A DNA stretch of 64,000 nucleotides, from the NCBI GenBank assembly GCA_039602395.1, contig JBCNJP010000012.1, positions 25,796,396-25,860,395 of the forward strand, in the 5' to 3' direction. Numbering within the stretch: the first letter of the stretch is position 1; every line of letters begins with the position of its first letter. Under the pieces are notes generated by a model. The model was not told where the DNA came from, made no database searches, and worked only from the letters and a program-made list of their open reading frames with translations. Shown piece by piece: positions 18,205 to 29,383 of this stretch. A program made the position numbers and the translations under genes. This DNA is from Deinandra increscens subsp. villosa (taxonomy: Eukaryota; Streptophyta; Magnoliopsida; Asterales; Asteraceae).

Positions 18205-18830
18205 CTGGGTCGGGCACGGGCCGTGCTAGGCTAGGCACCGGCCGTGTCAGGTCAGGTGTCTTCGGAAATATTCAATGTCAGTGGGCACAGGCGGTGTTGG
18301 GTCAGTGGGCACAGGCCGTGTTGGGTCAGTGGCACAGCCCGTGTGTCAGGTAACAGGGGCACGACCCGTGCTAGGTCAGGGGCACGTGCCGTGACTGTTA
18401 GGGAGTGTAGACACGCATCAAAATTCAATTTTCTAGAAGATTAGGCTGGGCACGGTCGTGCTTGGTAGGCGGCACGGGCCGTGTGTGGCAGAGGAGCGTC
18501 TGACCCAAAAAGTCAATTTTCAGGGTGAGACACGGGCCGTGTTGAACAAAAATTCACTTTCCTCTTGCCGAGATACTCAAAACTCACTACTCATGGGTCC
18601 CGTAACTCATTTCTAGCTTGAGATATGCTTCTGTGAAGTTCATGGCATTTTTTGACCGCACCGGTGTCTTTTAGCAGTTGTGCTCCGGGGTGTGGTTGAG
18701 TTTAGGGGTTACCACCTTGTCTTCACTTGAGAGAGAAGCGTGTGAATGAATCTTGTCCATTCTGCAGGGGCATGGGCCGTGCCTAGGTGAGGCACAAGCC
18801 CTGCTCAAAGCCCCAAATACCAAGTCTTCA
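18205..18830 (-). repeat. Array of CACGGGCCGTG-type near-palindromes
   Basis: About twelve copies of GGCACRGGCCGTG variants (for example GGCACGGGCCGTG, GGCACAGGCCGTG, GGCACGTGCCGTG) are spread over 600 bp, often followed by a TGGTCAG/AGGTCAG-like word. The block is much richer in G+C than its surroundings. It reads as repeated binding sites in a U3 region rather than a satellite, because unit spacing is irregular. Confidence 0.7.
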
Positions 18831-19647
18831 TTTTTCTTCTGTTTTCTTGTACTTTTGACTTCTTTTGTAATTTTGTCCTGGACTAGACTGAAAAACTAAA
18901 AAGGAAACAATATTATACTGTTTTTTTTAATATTAAGACAGTTTTCATCTGAAATGCGAGGAATATTTGATAATAAAAACATGTATAATTTGGCGCATAC
19001 TAGGGATATACCCGAATACTTCGGACTTAGCCAAAGACATAAGTGACATGAACCTACCAAAACCTTTGTTAACACGTTAGTGTTAATAACCTTAGATATT
19101 GCTTGAGGATAACACGTCTGCTATTACTTTTGAATCTAGCCTATAGCCAACAACAACGAAATTATCGGCCACCCGAAGATGGACAGGTTCCGCCATCTCG
19201 AACTAGAGCTTAATTTACATGCACTCTTGGCAGGGTGTTTCCCAAATCTTTTGAAAAGGTGAATACCTTTTAAACGTGGAAAGTATTCTAAATACCTCGT
19301 TCGTAGGACAGGTCGCCAACCCCTAACCTTTGTCAGAATGCTCGGGCCTCTGCAAAACACTCGAGACTTTGTGAGGGGTGTGTGTTAGGCAGGCTAACAC
19401 CCCTCCAATGCCTAAGTTAGTATCTTATTATACAAATAGTAATAAGGAATTAAATGTGGAAAAGAAAACGTACCCGCTTATTTTAAGATACGCGAATGGT
19501 AATGATTCCGAGGGATCCTTGGGGATCCTTCATAAAATAAGCCTTGAGATAAATAGCATTCCAGGCTCTTGGTAATAACTTGCCTTTTATAGTTGCTAGC
19601 CTATATGCCCCTTTTCCTTCTTCTGAATCAATTAGGTAAGGACCTTT
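18831..19647. other. Unresolved repeat-derived sequence
   Basis: I see no gene or clear termini. It is probably the rest of the minus-strand LTR fragment and its flank. Confidence 0.4.
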
Positions 19648-20381
19648 TGATGTGTTCTAAATTACACCTAAAAATAACTACTTAATTCTAGACCTAGACA
19701 CACCTAATTTTACCAAATTTCCTAAACTTAACCAAACCCTAAGGGAAGTGTACCTATCGGATTGTAGGAAAACTTTCGGAAGACCGGATATCAAACCTTA
19801 GAGACACTATGTACAAGACTCTAACCTAGGACTCTATGAATAGGAAATACTGAGTAATTTGGTTTAAAAATGAATATAGAATTAATAACTAAATTGACAA
19901 CTTAAACTACCAACTGACAATAGAAAAACTTAGGAGAATTCAGAGTGAGAAAGGTACCACCTAGACCTAGAATCCTAATCAAACTCTACTCGGCTATGAC
20001 AATTCTGTTGGATCCAGGATCTTAACACACAATCTCTAGAAACCCTACGAGCCCCTAAATCACTCTTCGAATGTTACTGATAAGATACCTAAGAGATTGG
20101 AATAAACGCACTAGTTTTATTAGTTCACCTTTTAAGTCCTTCCTAACTAATTTACTCCAACGTTCGAGCAATTGGTTCACCTTTAAGTACATCCCAATTC
20201 AACCGCGTATTATTGCCACCAATGAACTCGCATATACTGCATTATAAGTTAACACCGGATCGCATCACGATAAAAAGACGAATACCACGATGTAAATTGT
20301 CACGCCACCATAACAAGTAAACAAATGACGAATAATGCCCTATAAACTGCCGCCGCCGCAACGCGCGGGTACACCCCTAGT
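19648..20381 (+). mobile_element. Athila-like LTR remnant carrying a Helitron 3' end
   Basis: The start TGATGTGTTCTAAATTACAC resembles the start of the 3' LTR of the Athila element (25843 onward), but the two then diverge, so it may be a different family copy. The end, GCCGCAACGCGCGGG then CCCCTAGT at 20381, matches the 3' signature of plant Helitrons: a GC-rich palindrome, then CTRRT, followed here by AT. I cannot place the Helitron 5' end. Confidence 0.5.
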
Positions 20382-20420
20382 ATATATATATATATGTCTT
20401 CGCACGCATGAAAGGCTTTT

Positions 20421-20438
20421 TGGCGCCGTTGCCGGGGA
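20421..20438 (+). promoter_or_regulatory. Primer binding site, tRNA-Asp type
   Basis: TGGCGCCGTTGCCGGGGA is the primer site characteristic of Athila-group elements. Confidence 0.93.
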
Positions 20439-20656
20439 AGCAAGTCGTCATTCTCAACCTAGTTAGTTTAGTTACTTTATGTAGTTTTTCTTTTCTGTTT
20501 TTCATCCGTCTTTCAAAATTTCAGAAAAATTTAAAAAAAAATCAAAAAAAATCTAGAACTAAAAAAAAATCTTCAGCTATTCCTACTCGTGCTAATCGCC
20601 CAATTCTAATCCAACATTTCGAGGACCCTGAACGTGTCATTCATCAAGCAAGGAGG

Positions 20657-22668
20657 ATGGGAGATTCAGCACAACGCACAATCGCTGACTACGTGAAACC
20701 AGCACTCAATGGAGGCCAGTCAAGCATCACGCGACCTGTTGTTGCAGGACACTTCGAGATCAAGCCTGGTGTCATCCAGATGTTCCAAAACGCTTCACAA
20801 TTCCACTATCTAGCAGATGAGTGTCCTCACTCGGACATCGACATATCCCTTAAAATGTGCGATACGTTTAAACTCGACGGTCTCAGCAAAAATGTTGTTT
20901 TACTCCATCTATTTCCATTCACTCTGGCTGGTAGTGCTAAGACTTAGCTCAAGACTCTACCAGCAGGTTCCATTACCACATGGGATCAACTGGCTGAGAA
21001 ATTCTTAGTCAAATTCTTTCCCCTATCATAAACTCGTCTTCGCAACAATATCACCATATTTTTCCAGGACGAGGGGGAAGGCTTACATGAGGCATGGGAA
21101 AGGTACAAGAGGTTGCTTTGCAAATGTCCTCACCATAATATGATGAGTGGATCCAAGTACAATACATCTATAACGCGTTGAAAATCATCACCCGAGTGCA
21201 TATTGATTCCTCATCGGGAGGATCAACTTTGAATAAAACTCCGATAAATTCCATCGCGCTGGTCGAAAGTCTAGCTGCTACAAGCTATGACTGGTAACCC
21301 CCTAAAGGTCATCCAGCTTCTAATTCTAAACAGCTTGGTGTACATGCCATTGACGATATCACTGCAATGGAAGCAAAGATTGAGGCCCTCACGAGCCAAG
21401 TGAATCGTATAACCGCCAAGTCTAATGGTTGTGATGCATGCGGTAGTGCACACACCATAGATAAGTGTCTAGTTTTCGCCGCTACTCTCACTGAACAGGT
21501 TGACTCGACACATAACTTCTATAGTCGACCATCTGAACAGTCTAATCATCAACCTTACAACTCGGACAACAGAATTCAACCTGGTGGCTCATGGTGAAAC
21601 TCAAATTTGAATTTCAATAAATCTAACTAACCCTATCGACCTCCTCACCTCAATTATGGCGAGTCATCGAAGATGGACAAACTTGAAAGGTTAGTCCAGA
21701 ATCAGGTTAAGGCTGATAGCAAGCATGATACTGATACCAAGAATCAGCAAGCCAGTATTCAAAACATGGAGAGACACTTAGGACAGATAGCTAACCTCCT
21801 ATCTGAAAAGGAATAAGGGAGAGTTGCCCAGCAACTCAGAAGTGACCTTAACTCAAGTGTCAATATGGTCACCATAGTTGAAGAGGAAGAAGATCTACTC
21901 GAGAAAGGTCATGCCCAGCTGCGAGATCAATCTCGTGCACTTCAGAAGTAGCAGTTGGAAGAATACTATGAAGATCACAAGGAGGATATATATGAGGAGC
22001 AAAAGTATCAACAATTTCTCGACCTCATCCTTAAACGCGACTCTGAAGGAGAAGATTTAGAGTTTTCTTATGAAGGTTATGCTCTAATCGATGCCTACCT
22101 CAAGTTCCTATCTTCAAAATACAAGAAAGCATCCTTGGTCACCTCGGCCAAGGTAACTCCTGAATTTTTCAAACTACCGGACAAACAAAAGGATCCGAGT
22201 AGCTTTATCATTTCCTGCGGGTTTAGATCTTCACCACTCGTAGATGCGTTAGCAAATTTAGGTTCAAGCATCAGCATAATGCCATGCTCCATCTATAAGA
22301 AGCTTGAACTAGGTCTACTACAGCCAACAAGTTTCAACATTCAACTAGTCGATCAATCATACATCCATTCCAAAGGAATTATTAAAGATGTGCCAGTTAA
22401 GGTTGAAAATCTCAGATTCCTGATCGACTTTGTTGTCCTCGACGTCTCAATTAATAGCAATCATCCTTTGATTCACGGAAACCCGTTTCTGGCAACTGCC
22501 AGAGCGCTAATCGATATGGACATGGGTCATATCACCCTTAGAAGTGGTGATGAGAGAATTTCAATCGCGCCAACCAATACAGATCTAAAGGCGTTGGTTT
22601 TCCAAGACAAGGAGGAGCTTGTATGCTATATGCACTCAAAAATCCCAAAAGACTCGCTCCCTTCCTAA
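20657..22668 (+). pseudogene. gag: Athila gag-protease, decayed
   Basis: I take the start at ATG 20657 (MGDSAQRTIADYVKP), after a basic Lys-rich leader frame. The capsid motif GSITTWDQLAEKFLVKFF and EAWERYKRLLCKCPHH are classic Athila gag. A knuckle-like CDACGSAHTIDKC lies at 21430-21468. In-frame stops and frame changes occur near 20945 (Trp position, TAG), 21028, 21170, 21597, 21815 and 21948. The final open piece (21955-22668) is the aspartic protease region, ending in NPFLATARALIDMDMGHITLR. The active-site motif reads NLGSSISIMP, with AAT at 22255-22257 where the family has Asp, so the protease would be inactive. No RT follows. Confidence 0.85.
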
Positions 22669-23090
22669 AAATTGACTGAGATATCTCAAGAAATCATCTC
22701 TGAGCGGATAATGCAAATTCCTATCTCGCTCAATCTTGAACTGATCAATCCACTCCTTCATATAAAAAATCCTGAGATTGAGCCACCCGACGAGGAGGTG
22801 AACTCAAGCCTTTACCTTTCAAAAATCTAGGTGAAGGTAGGTTTGGCTGAAGACCGTGTCAAAAAAGTAGCGCTTCTTGGGACGCAACCCAATTCGTTTC
22901 ATTTCTTTTCGTTTTTGTTTTTATTTTCCATGTGCTCAAATTTGTTTAGGTTATATCCGAATTCCATCATTTCTATTGACTATGTCAATTGAAATTTCCC
23001 TTTCTTTGCATTTCCGTAACTCAATTGGTCAACGTTGCTTAAAATTGCACGAATACAACCTCTGTTAAGAACTTATCTTCGGGTGCTAAA
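22669..23090 (+). other. Athila spacer after protease
   Basis: This holds a short residual frame (EISQEIISERIMQIPISLN) and the phrase GCGCTTCTTGGGACGCAACCCAA near 22870, which is similar to a spacer motif I associate with Athila/Tat elements. No gene. Confidence 0.5.
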
Positions 23091-23308
23091 ACGGCCCGTT
23101 ACCACATAATGGCCCGTTAGGTAACATCGGTAAAACGGATTGTTACCCCGTAACGGCTCGTTACTGACCTATTTATACTTTATAAATAGAAACCTTTCAG
23201 ACGGCTCTTTACAAACCCTAAGTTGCATTGCCGATTCCTGGGGCGATTATAATCGATGAGGAGCGAAATTCAACATTCTTTCACGGTTTATCATCGAATC
23301 CAAGAAAG
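23091..23308 (+). promoter_or_regulatory. Internal Athila promoter module with leader exon
   Basis: Four ACGGCCCGTTA-like words (23091-23162) are followed by a TATA box TATAAATAG at 23181-23189. A leader then ends in CAAGAAAG at 23308 before GTAAGA, a strong splice donor. The words resemble the CACGGCCCGTT unit upstream of the LTR TATA box at 26185. I infer a second promoter for a spliced accessory transcript. Confidence 0.5.
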
Positions 23309-23686
23309 GTAAGATTCGGTTATTGCTTCTACAAGTTTTTTCTTTTATCCTTGAGGGTTGGAATGTTTCTTTACCTCTTCCATGCTCTCATTTCCATTTA
23401 TGATTCGATCAACACATTTAATCTTTTTAAAATTTATCACGATCGTTATAAAGGATTAAGTGTGGGGATGGAAACAAGTCTCATCCCCATTTCGCACTTA
23501 ACCTGCTAATTTCGTGACCATACCATACTGGTTAGTTTTGAAAATTCAAATTTTTTTTTACGAAATTAGCCCTAACGGCTGGTTACGTACCCTTCACGAT
23601 AAGTTGGAAAAATGCCTCGTTAGCTAGTATCGGGTCGTTACATGCTTAAAATTCAATCTGTCAATCTATTCGTTTTTTTCTATTAG
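23309..23686 (+). other. Predicted intron before the Athila accessory ORF
   Basis: The donor is AAAG/GTAAGA at 23308-23309. The acceptor TTTTTTTCTATTAG ends at 23686 after a pyrimidine tract, and the next three bases are ATG. Length is 378 bp. This is predicted only. Confidence 0.5.
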
Positions 23687-24046
23687 ATGTCCGGCAAACA
23701 CCCACTAACTGAAGTCACGCCTGTGAAGAGTCATAACAATGAAGCTAGTTCCTCCTAGATGAATCGAACCGGGCCTTCAAAACATGATGAGATGGAGCGT
23801 AAGAAAAAGAAAGTTGAGGCCATGCCAACCTTCAATATCCTGTGTGGTCGTCTCACACTTATGGAGGGCGAGATACTAAAAAGGATCAATATTCTCACTC
23901 GCGTGGCTCACAGGCTTCAACAAAAGATAGATAAGATTGGTGTAATGGTGATGATAGATAGGATACAGCAACATGAGTTGGACACTTTGCAAGCTGCTTT
24001 CGGTGAAATCTCTTCCTCGGAAGAATCAGACATCGAAGACGCTTAA
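23687..24046 (+). pseudogene. Athila accessory ORF, about 119 codons, one nonsense codon
   Basis: ATG 23687 (MSGKHPLTEVTPVKSHNNEASSS) is directly at the predicted acceptor. A single TAG at 23756 interrupts it and the same frame continues from ATG 23759 to 24046. The product is basic then acidic: a KRKKKK-like patch (ERKKKKVEAM), a helical middle (LQQKIDKIGVMVMIDRIQQ) and an acidic tail (SSSEESDIEDA). I see no signal peptide or membrane segment, which argues against an envelope protein. I do not recognise the family. It occupies the place of the third ORF in Athila elements. Confidence 0.5.
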
Positions 24047-25833
24047 GGATCTCGCCTATGCTATCTGCTTATCTATATTAGTATTATTATTTATCTTTCT
24101 GATTGTTTAGACTTCATATGTGGCTTTGTTTTGGATTTTTTATTTTGACATCTATGGCATGATAATTATTATAGATTGAATGAATGGACTGCGTTATTTT
24201 TATGTTTTTTTTATTTTAGGTAATACTTTTATTTTCTTGTTGCATGTGATGTTTTTCTTTTTTTTTTCTAAGTATTGTAAGTAGCATCAATGCAAGGCAG
24301 AGGAACAGGTACACAAATGAATGAGAAGTTCGCAATTGGGGTTAATGAAGAAAGTTATTATCTACATCTCGCTAGCAGTCAGGCTCATCTTTTCTTTTCC
24401 TTTTATCTTATGTTTTGCAGTGTTCTCAAGTACATTGAGGACAATGTACGATTTTAAGTGGGGGGTGGGAGGCTCGCCTATAGTTTGCATGTTTTATTGG
24501 TTATCTGGTCAATTGTGTCAAATTTTTCAATTTTTTAGATGTTAAACTTTTCTTTGTCACTGCTAAAACTTACGCTATCAACCGATTTTTCAAATCTTAA
24601 GTAAACTTCTTAACTCTGTATGCAAGACCAAAGTAAAGCTTTTTCCACCTTCCATTCATTACTATACAACTATAGGCATGTATTATAGACCCTTATGCAT
24701 GACCAAGTCCTAAGTTGCTGATTAGGATAGATTAGACCTTATAAAGCTTAGACAACAATTCCAGTGTGCGTGTGTGAGGGAGGAAGCCTAGATAATCAAC
24801 CAAAATCAAGCCCTTTTTCCATTCGGTTTCCATGGTGAGATTTTTTGAGCCTTAAACAAGCTTTCCATTCACTGGGAGCTTGGGTTTTATTCTTGAATAA
24901 CATTAAAGTGTGCCACATGTGACCTACTTCTAGAACTTGACATTTGTATACGTTACAAGACTACAACTTACGAAACAAGCAAACAGGATAGAAGCAAACC
25001 CTAGGATAACCTTTTTCTATTTAAACCTTCTAGTTATTCTTATCTCTATTTCTATACTAATTACCCAAATTACCCTTAGTCTACCCCTGTTGAGCCTTAT
25101 TTCCTTTTCATTTGATTACCCTATTTAACCCTTAGCCTTAGCCTATTTTTTGTTTATACCCTTTATTTTCGGGAAGCTATCTGGTTTAGTATCTTAGTAG
25201 AATAATCCCGGCGAAAGACGGAAATAGTGTCAAGAAGACATGTTATGCCTTTGAGTAAAAAAAATCTATGTACTTATGTTAGAAGAGAATCTGTGAGTTT
25301 AAAGAGTCTTCTTCATTTATTAAAGCTAAAGCTTTGTATCTATAGATACCAAATTTTGTGCACCCAAGTTTACACCCTTTCTATCCAATTCCATTCCCTT
25401 AACCAACAACAAACTTAGCCAAAGTCCTTTTGATTGTAAGTTGTTATAGGATGTTAGTTAAATTACGATCGTTTGTCAAGCCTATGGTAAGGAAAGTCCA
25501 TGGTGAGCAAATCGAGAACACTATAAAGTCTAGTACATCATTTACTAGTTATCCATATCTAAAGCCTGAGTGGAGTGTATATTGTGAGATAGTCTGGTTG
25601 ATTGTTAAGGAATAATCATAAGGAAAGAAGTCCAGTGTTTGTTGTCCATGCTTTTCAATTTTAAAACTTATTTGGTTTAGTCTATTATGAGAATACATAC
25701 ACATGTGACTAGTTATGCCTTTGTGTCTCTAATCATTTAGAGTTGTAACCATCAATCATTACTTCATTTCAAAAGCTTTGTTAGGAAATGTACTGCTGTA
25801 GTTAGAGGTTGCTCAGGGACGAGCAAAGTCTAA
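24047..25833 (+). other. Athila 3' untranslated region with an internal purine tract
   Basis: No coding is supported. At 24455-24472 the sequence AAGTGGGGGGTGGGAGG closely repeats the tract beside the LTR (AAGTGGGGGGATG), 1.38 kb upstream of it. Either it is a second plus-strand priming site or the trace of an older 3' end. Confidence 0.55.
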
Positions 25834-25842
25834 GTGGGGGGA
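25834..25842 (+). promoter_or_regulatory. Polypurine tract of the Athila element
   Basis: AGTGGGGGGA precedes the 3' LTR start, in the phrase CTCAGGGACGAGCAAAG that often accompanies Athila 3' ends. Confidence 0.75.
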
Positions 25843-26661
25843 TGTTTGATGTGCTCTAAGTACACATCTTTTTATTAGTTAAACACCCACACTTGTTGGT
25901 AGTTTATGCATTATTTTGGTCAATTTTACCTTGTCTGCTATGAATTGTTATAAATAGGTAATTAGAGGGGCCAAAGTGATATTTGTGGATTTTAAGAGTT
26001 TTTGAGAGGAAATTGCACAAAATTCAAAGACCTGACTTATTTCTCACGCCACGGCCCGTTTTACTGTCATGGCTGTTACAAGATCATTTCCAGAAACCCT
26101 AATTCGTAGATTTATGACGGTGCTCATGACCCATTTGCGCATAACGAGCCGTTATGCCTAGTTTCCAAAACCCTAAATGAAAACTATAAAATTCGTTTAA
26201 AGCTTTATAGACCAGAGATGATTGTGTACATATTCCAGGAGCATTTCTCAGTTTCAAAGTCAAAGATTGAAGCCATTGAAGGTGTAGCAAGGTGCCAGAT
26301 TGTTCGTGTAATCGTTGCAGTCGAAGATCACATCATTGTTTACCCTCGATTTGCTTTCATAATGATATTTACGTATTTTTCTGCTGTAATAGTTACTTTA
26401 GCTATGATGAGAGGCTAACTCTCTTAATATTGTCTAAGACAATGTGATCTATTTCAGTATTTACCAATGATCTAATGTTGATTTATCGTATGACACAATG
26501 ATTTGAGTATAATGATTATAATTCCTTTTGCATATCAGAAATGAGTTGTTGAATGTTACGTTTGATCCATTCATAGTATCATTTGGTTTGATCGGTAGGA
26601 TAGACGTATTCTGCTTGTTGATTAAATGCTATTTCTTAGTTGTTATCTGACGATTCAAATA
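25843..26661 (+). repeat. Athila 3' LTR, left part
   Basis: This starts TGTTTGATGTGCTC and contains a U3 promoter: CACGGCCCGTT near 26050, a perfect 8-bp inverted repeat GCATAACG-AGC-CGTTATGC at 26139-26157, and the TATA box at 26185. It is cut at 26661 by element C, with AAATA (26657-26661) as the duplication. Confidence 0.75.
26185..26192 (+). promoter_or_regulatory. TATA box of the Athila LTR
   Basis: TATAAAAT lies 27 bp after the GCATAACG/CGTTATGC inverted repeat. Confidence 0.5.
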
Positions 26662-29349
26662 TGTCACACCCCCAAAATACCACTAACGGAGTTTATACCG
26701 TTAAGGGGCGCGACTAGACCAGGATCCACAACCATAGTTACAAATACTAAACGAATCAGGGTTAGTTCAAACACAAGTTATAAATCAAAGTCTTAAATTC
26801 ACATACGCAGCGGAAAAATAATTATCCTGGCACTAACCACGTGCCTTACAAATTCATTGTCTTATAAATCCCCAATTTAAGTTAAATCAAAAATAAGAGT
26901 CTTCACGTGCCATGCCAACCTCCGGTGGATACTCCTTAGCGATCTGCAAAAGTTTAAACCACGCAAGTGTCAACCTAACGGTTGGTGAGTTCACAGTGGG
27001 CTTGTCATGCATTGGCCCGGTCTCATAATCATAATTCGTGTCAAGGTATACTTACAAGTTATTTATTTGTGAAAAGCAATGCTCGTAATTAAATCTCAGT
27101 TTATAACTGGTTTGTCCGTGACCTACGTCATCGGGTATGTACTAGTTCCGTAAAGTTAAAGGACTCAACCGATATCGCGGGTAGCTAATCCGTTGTTCCA
27201 TGCTCTAAGGAAGTTTGTACCAAAGCTGACTTATTTTGTGGGGGCCGAGCCATCCCGTACGGTGCGGACCTACGTCATCGCGGTTTTTGCCTCCCCCGTG
27301 TCCTCTCGGGACCACGGTCAAATAGGCTGATATTGTTCCTCCGTGCACTTCCCGTGCCACGGGGCGGAGTTTGTCAAACTCCAGTAGATCTACCCAACAT
27401 CCCCTCGCTTTCACAAATTAATGGCACAATTTAAGTTGAGGACTTTTAAGTTATAAGGCATCCTTAGAAAACATGTGATATCATGTGGTTCAGACTTTAA
27501 CCTACACTAGCCATATTAAAACGTTTTCAGTTTTGTTTCAGAAAAATAGTTTGTTCATAGTTCACAAGTGTTTCCCATAAAACACTTCAGTTCATCAAGT
27601 GGGTGCCAAGCATCCCGAGTTCTCTTGTTCATTGGTAGGTGCCTAGCACTCTAGAGTTTATCAGCATTGTTTTTCGTTAAGTTATTCGGTGTGGCCCAAA
27701 CAGGCTCACGGTAAACAAGTTAGTGACACTCACCTTTGGTTGCACTGCTACACTTCAAGTAATCCAATTTATGTTTGCTTAACGAAGACCTAGAACACGT
27801 TTAGGTCTTAAGTATTAGTTTCGTGTCTAATCTTTACTTAACGTCACTATGGCCCATAACATAGCACGTTGCAACTATGACTCGACATACCGACACACAA
27901 CACCAATGGTTGATCATAAACAAGGGTTCATATAAATCAGATATCAAACATGTTTCATCATGGCATAATCATGTAAGTCATGGCATAACACTTAAGCAAA
28001 TTTCACAAGTTTGGTTTTTGGGTCAGGTCTTAGTTTCGCTAGCACAGTTTCGCTAGGCAGTTTCGCTAGGTGCACGGGCAGCACTTTCGCTAGGCAATGC
28101 CCGGTAACACAGTTTCGCTAGGCTAGTTTCGCCCGAAACTGCTGACGCAGTTTCGCTAGCCTAGTTTCGCAGGGAAACTGGTTTGAACTTTCGTTCAGGT
28201 ATTTCGCTCGGTAGTTTCGTTCGAGCTGGTCTGGTCTGGTTACCCGGCGACACTATAGTTTCGCTGGGTAGTGTCGCTGGAAGGAGACATAATTTCGCTA
28301 CTTAGTTTCGCCCAGAGAACAGACAGTTTCGCTGGTCGCGAAAAACATACGGATTTGCCTAAAAATCAACCTAACAGCTTCTGATCTTACATGCAATTCA
28401 TTATTTAGCATTCATAGGCATTTACCAACATAAATCAAGCAACTTTAACACGTTTACATGCAGTTTCATCATCAAATCACCAAAATAAGTTCAAAACCCT
28501 AAAATGACCAAAATGATCTAGATCCCTAACATGGTTGGATTCTAAACGTAAAGTCATCAACTTTAAGATAGATCTAGCATCCTAAAGCATATTTACAGAA
28601 GATCAAGCAATATCATGAAGGTTTGGTCATGCTTTTTAAGAAAACACATATAAAACACAAAATAGAAGTTTTTGGGACTCACGGTTCGATCTCCTAGCTT
28701 GGTAGATGATGGTTTGGGGCTGAGATCTCGACAACTCGGTGTGAACCTCGACTGACCAGAATCTCCAGGAGAAAAGAGTGTGTGTGTGTTTGTTGTGAAA
28801 TGAGGCAAATGAGGCTACTAGGGTTTATTAAGTTTATTTATATCAGGAGCCAGTTTCGCTGGCAGTTTCGCTGGCCAGGCGAAACTAGCTCTGGTCTCGT
28901 GATATTGGATTGTCTTAGCTGGCTACCGGGCGACACTATAGTTTCGCCCAGTAGTTTCGCTGGCGACCAAAAAGGGCAAGTTTTCACATAATCAAGTATT
29001 TACAATTAATCATGCTATTCACAATAATAAGTCATGTATTTAAATCACATTGCACATAAAGACAATCAATGATGAACACATAACACATATGGGCGGGTTC
29101 GGTGATCAACCAAAGGTCGTGGGCGTATTCGGCCTAGTTATGCATTAGTTACTAAGTTAACACTTATAACGTAACTAACGGGTTTGTCTAACGGAAGTTA
29201 ACCTTGAAATTCTCGGGTGTCACATCATTCCCCTGAAATTGGAATTTTCGTCCCGAAAATTATTCTTGTGTCGTAGCGTTCGCAGCATCAGCTGTCGTCG
29301 TTGCTGTCGTCGCTGGGGAAAGAAAGCAAAAAGTTTTAGGGTTGTCACA
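26662..29349 (-). repeat. 3' LTR of element C (left copy)
   Basis: On the plus strand it runs TGTCACACCC to GGGTTGTCACA. It contains two clusters of AGTTTCGCT words (28020-28345 and 28852-28965) on either side of a minus-strand TATA box at 28835-28842. Confidence 0.95.
28020..28345 (-). repeat. AGTTTCGCT word cluster in element C LTR (left copy)
   Basis: About thirteen TTTCGC words, mostly as AGTTTCGCTAGG or AGTTTCGCTGG, occur with irregular spacing. The matching cluster in the right LTR is at 36046-36371. On the element sense strand they read AGCGAAACT and lie downstream of the TATA box. Confidence 0.8.
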
Positions 29350-29359
29350 TCCTCCTCCT
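29350..29359 (-). promoter_or_regulatory. Polypurine tract of element C
   Basis: On the minus strand AGGAGGAGGA lies directly before TGTGACA of the 3' LTR. Confidence 0.85.
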
Positions 29360-29383
29360 GTTAAGGAATTTTGGTCCCCAAAA

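Noticed and set aside
23228..23509. 93-codon frame beginning at a TTG
   Set aside because: It runs across the predicted splice donor into the intron and has no ATG start; I read this stretch as leader exon plus intron.
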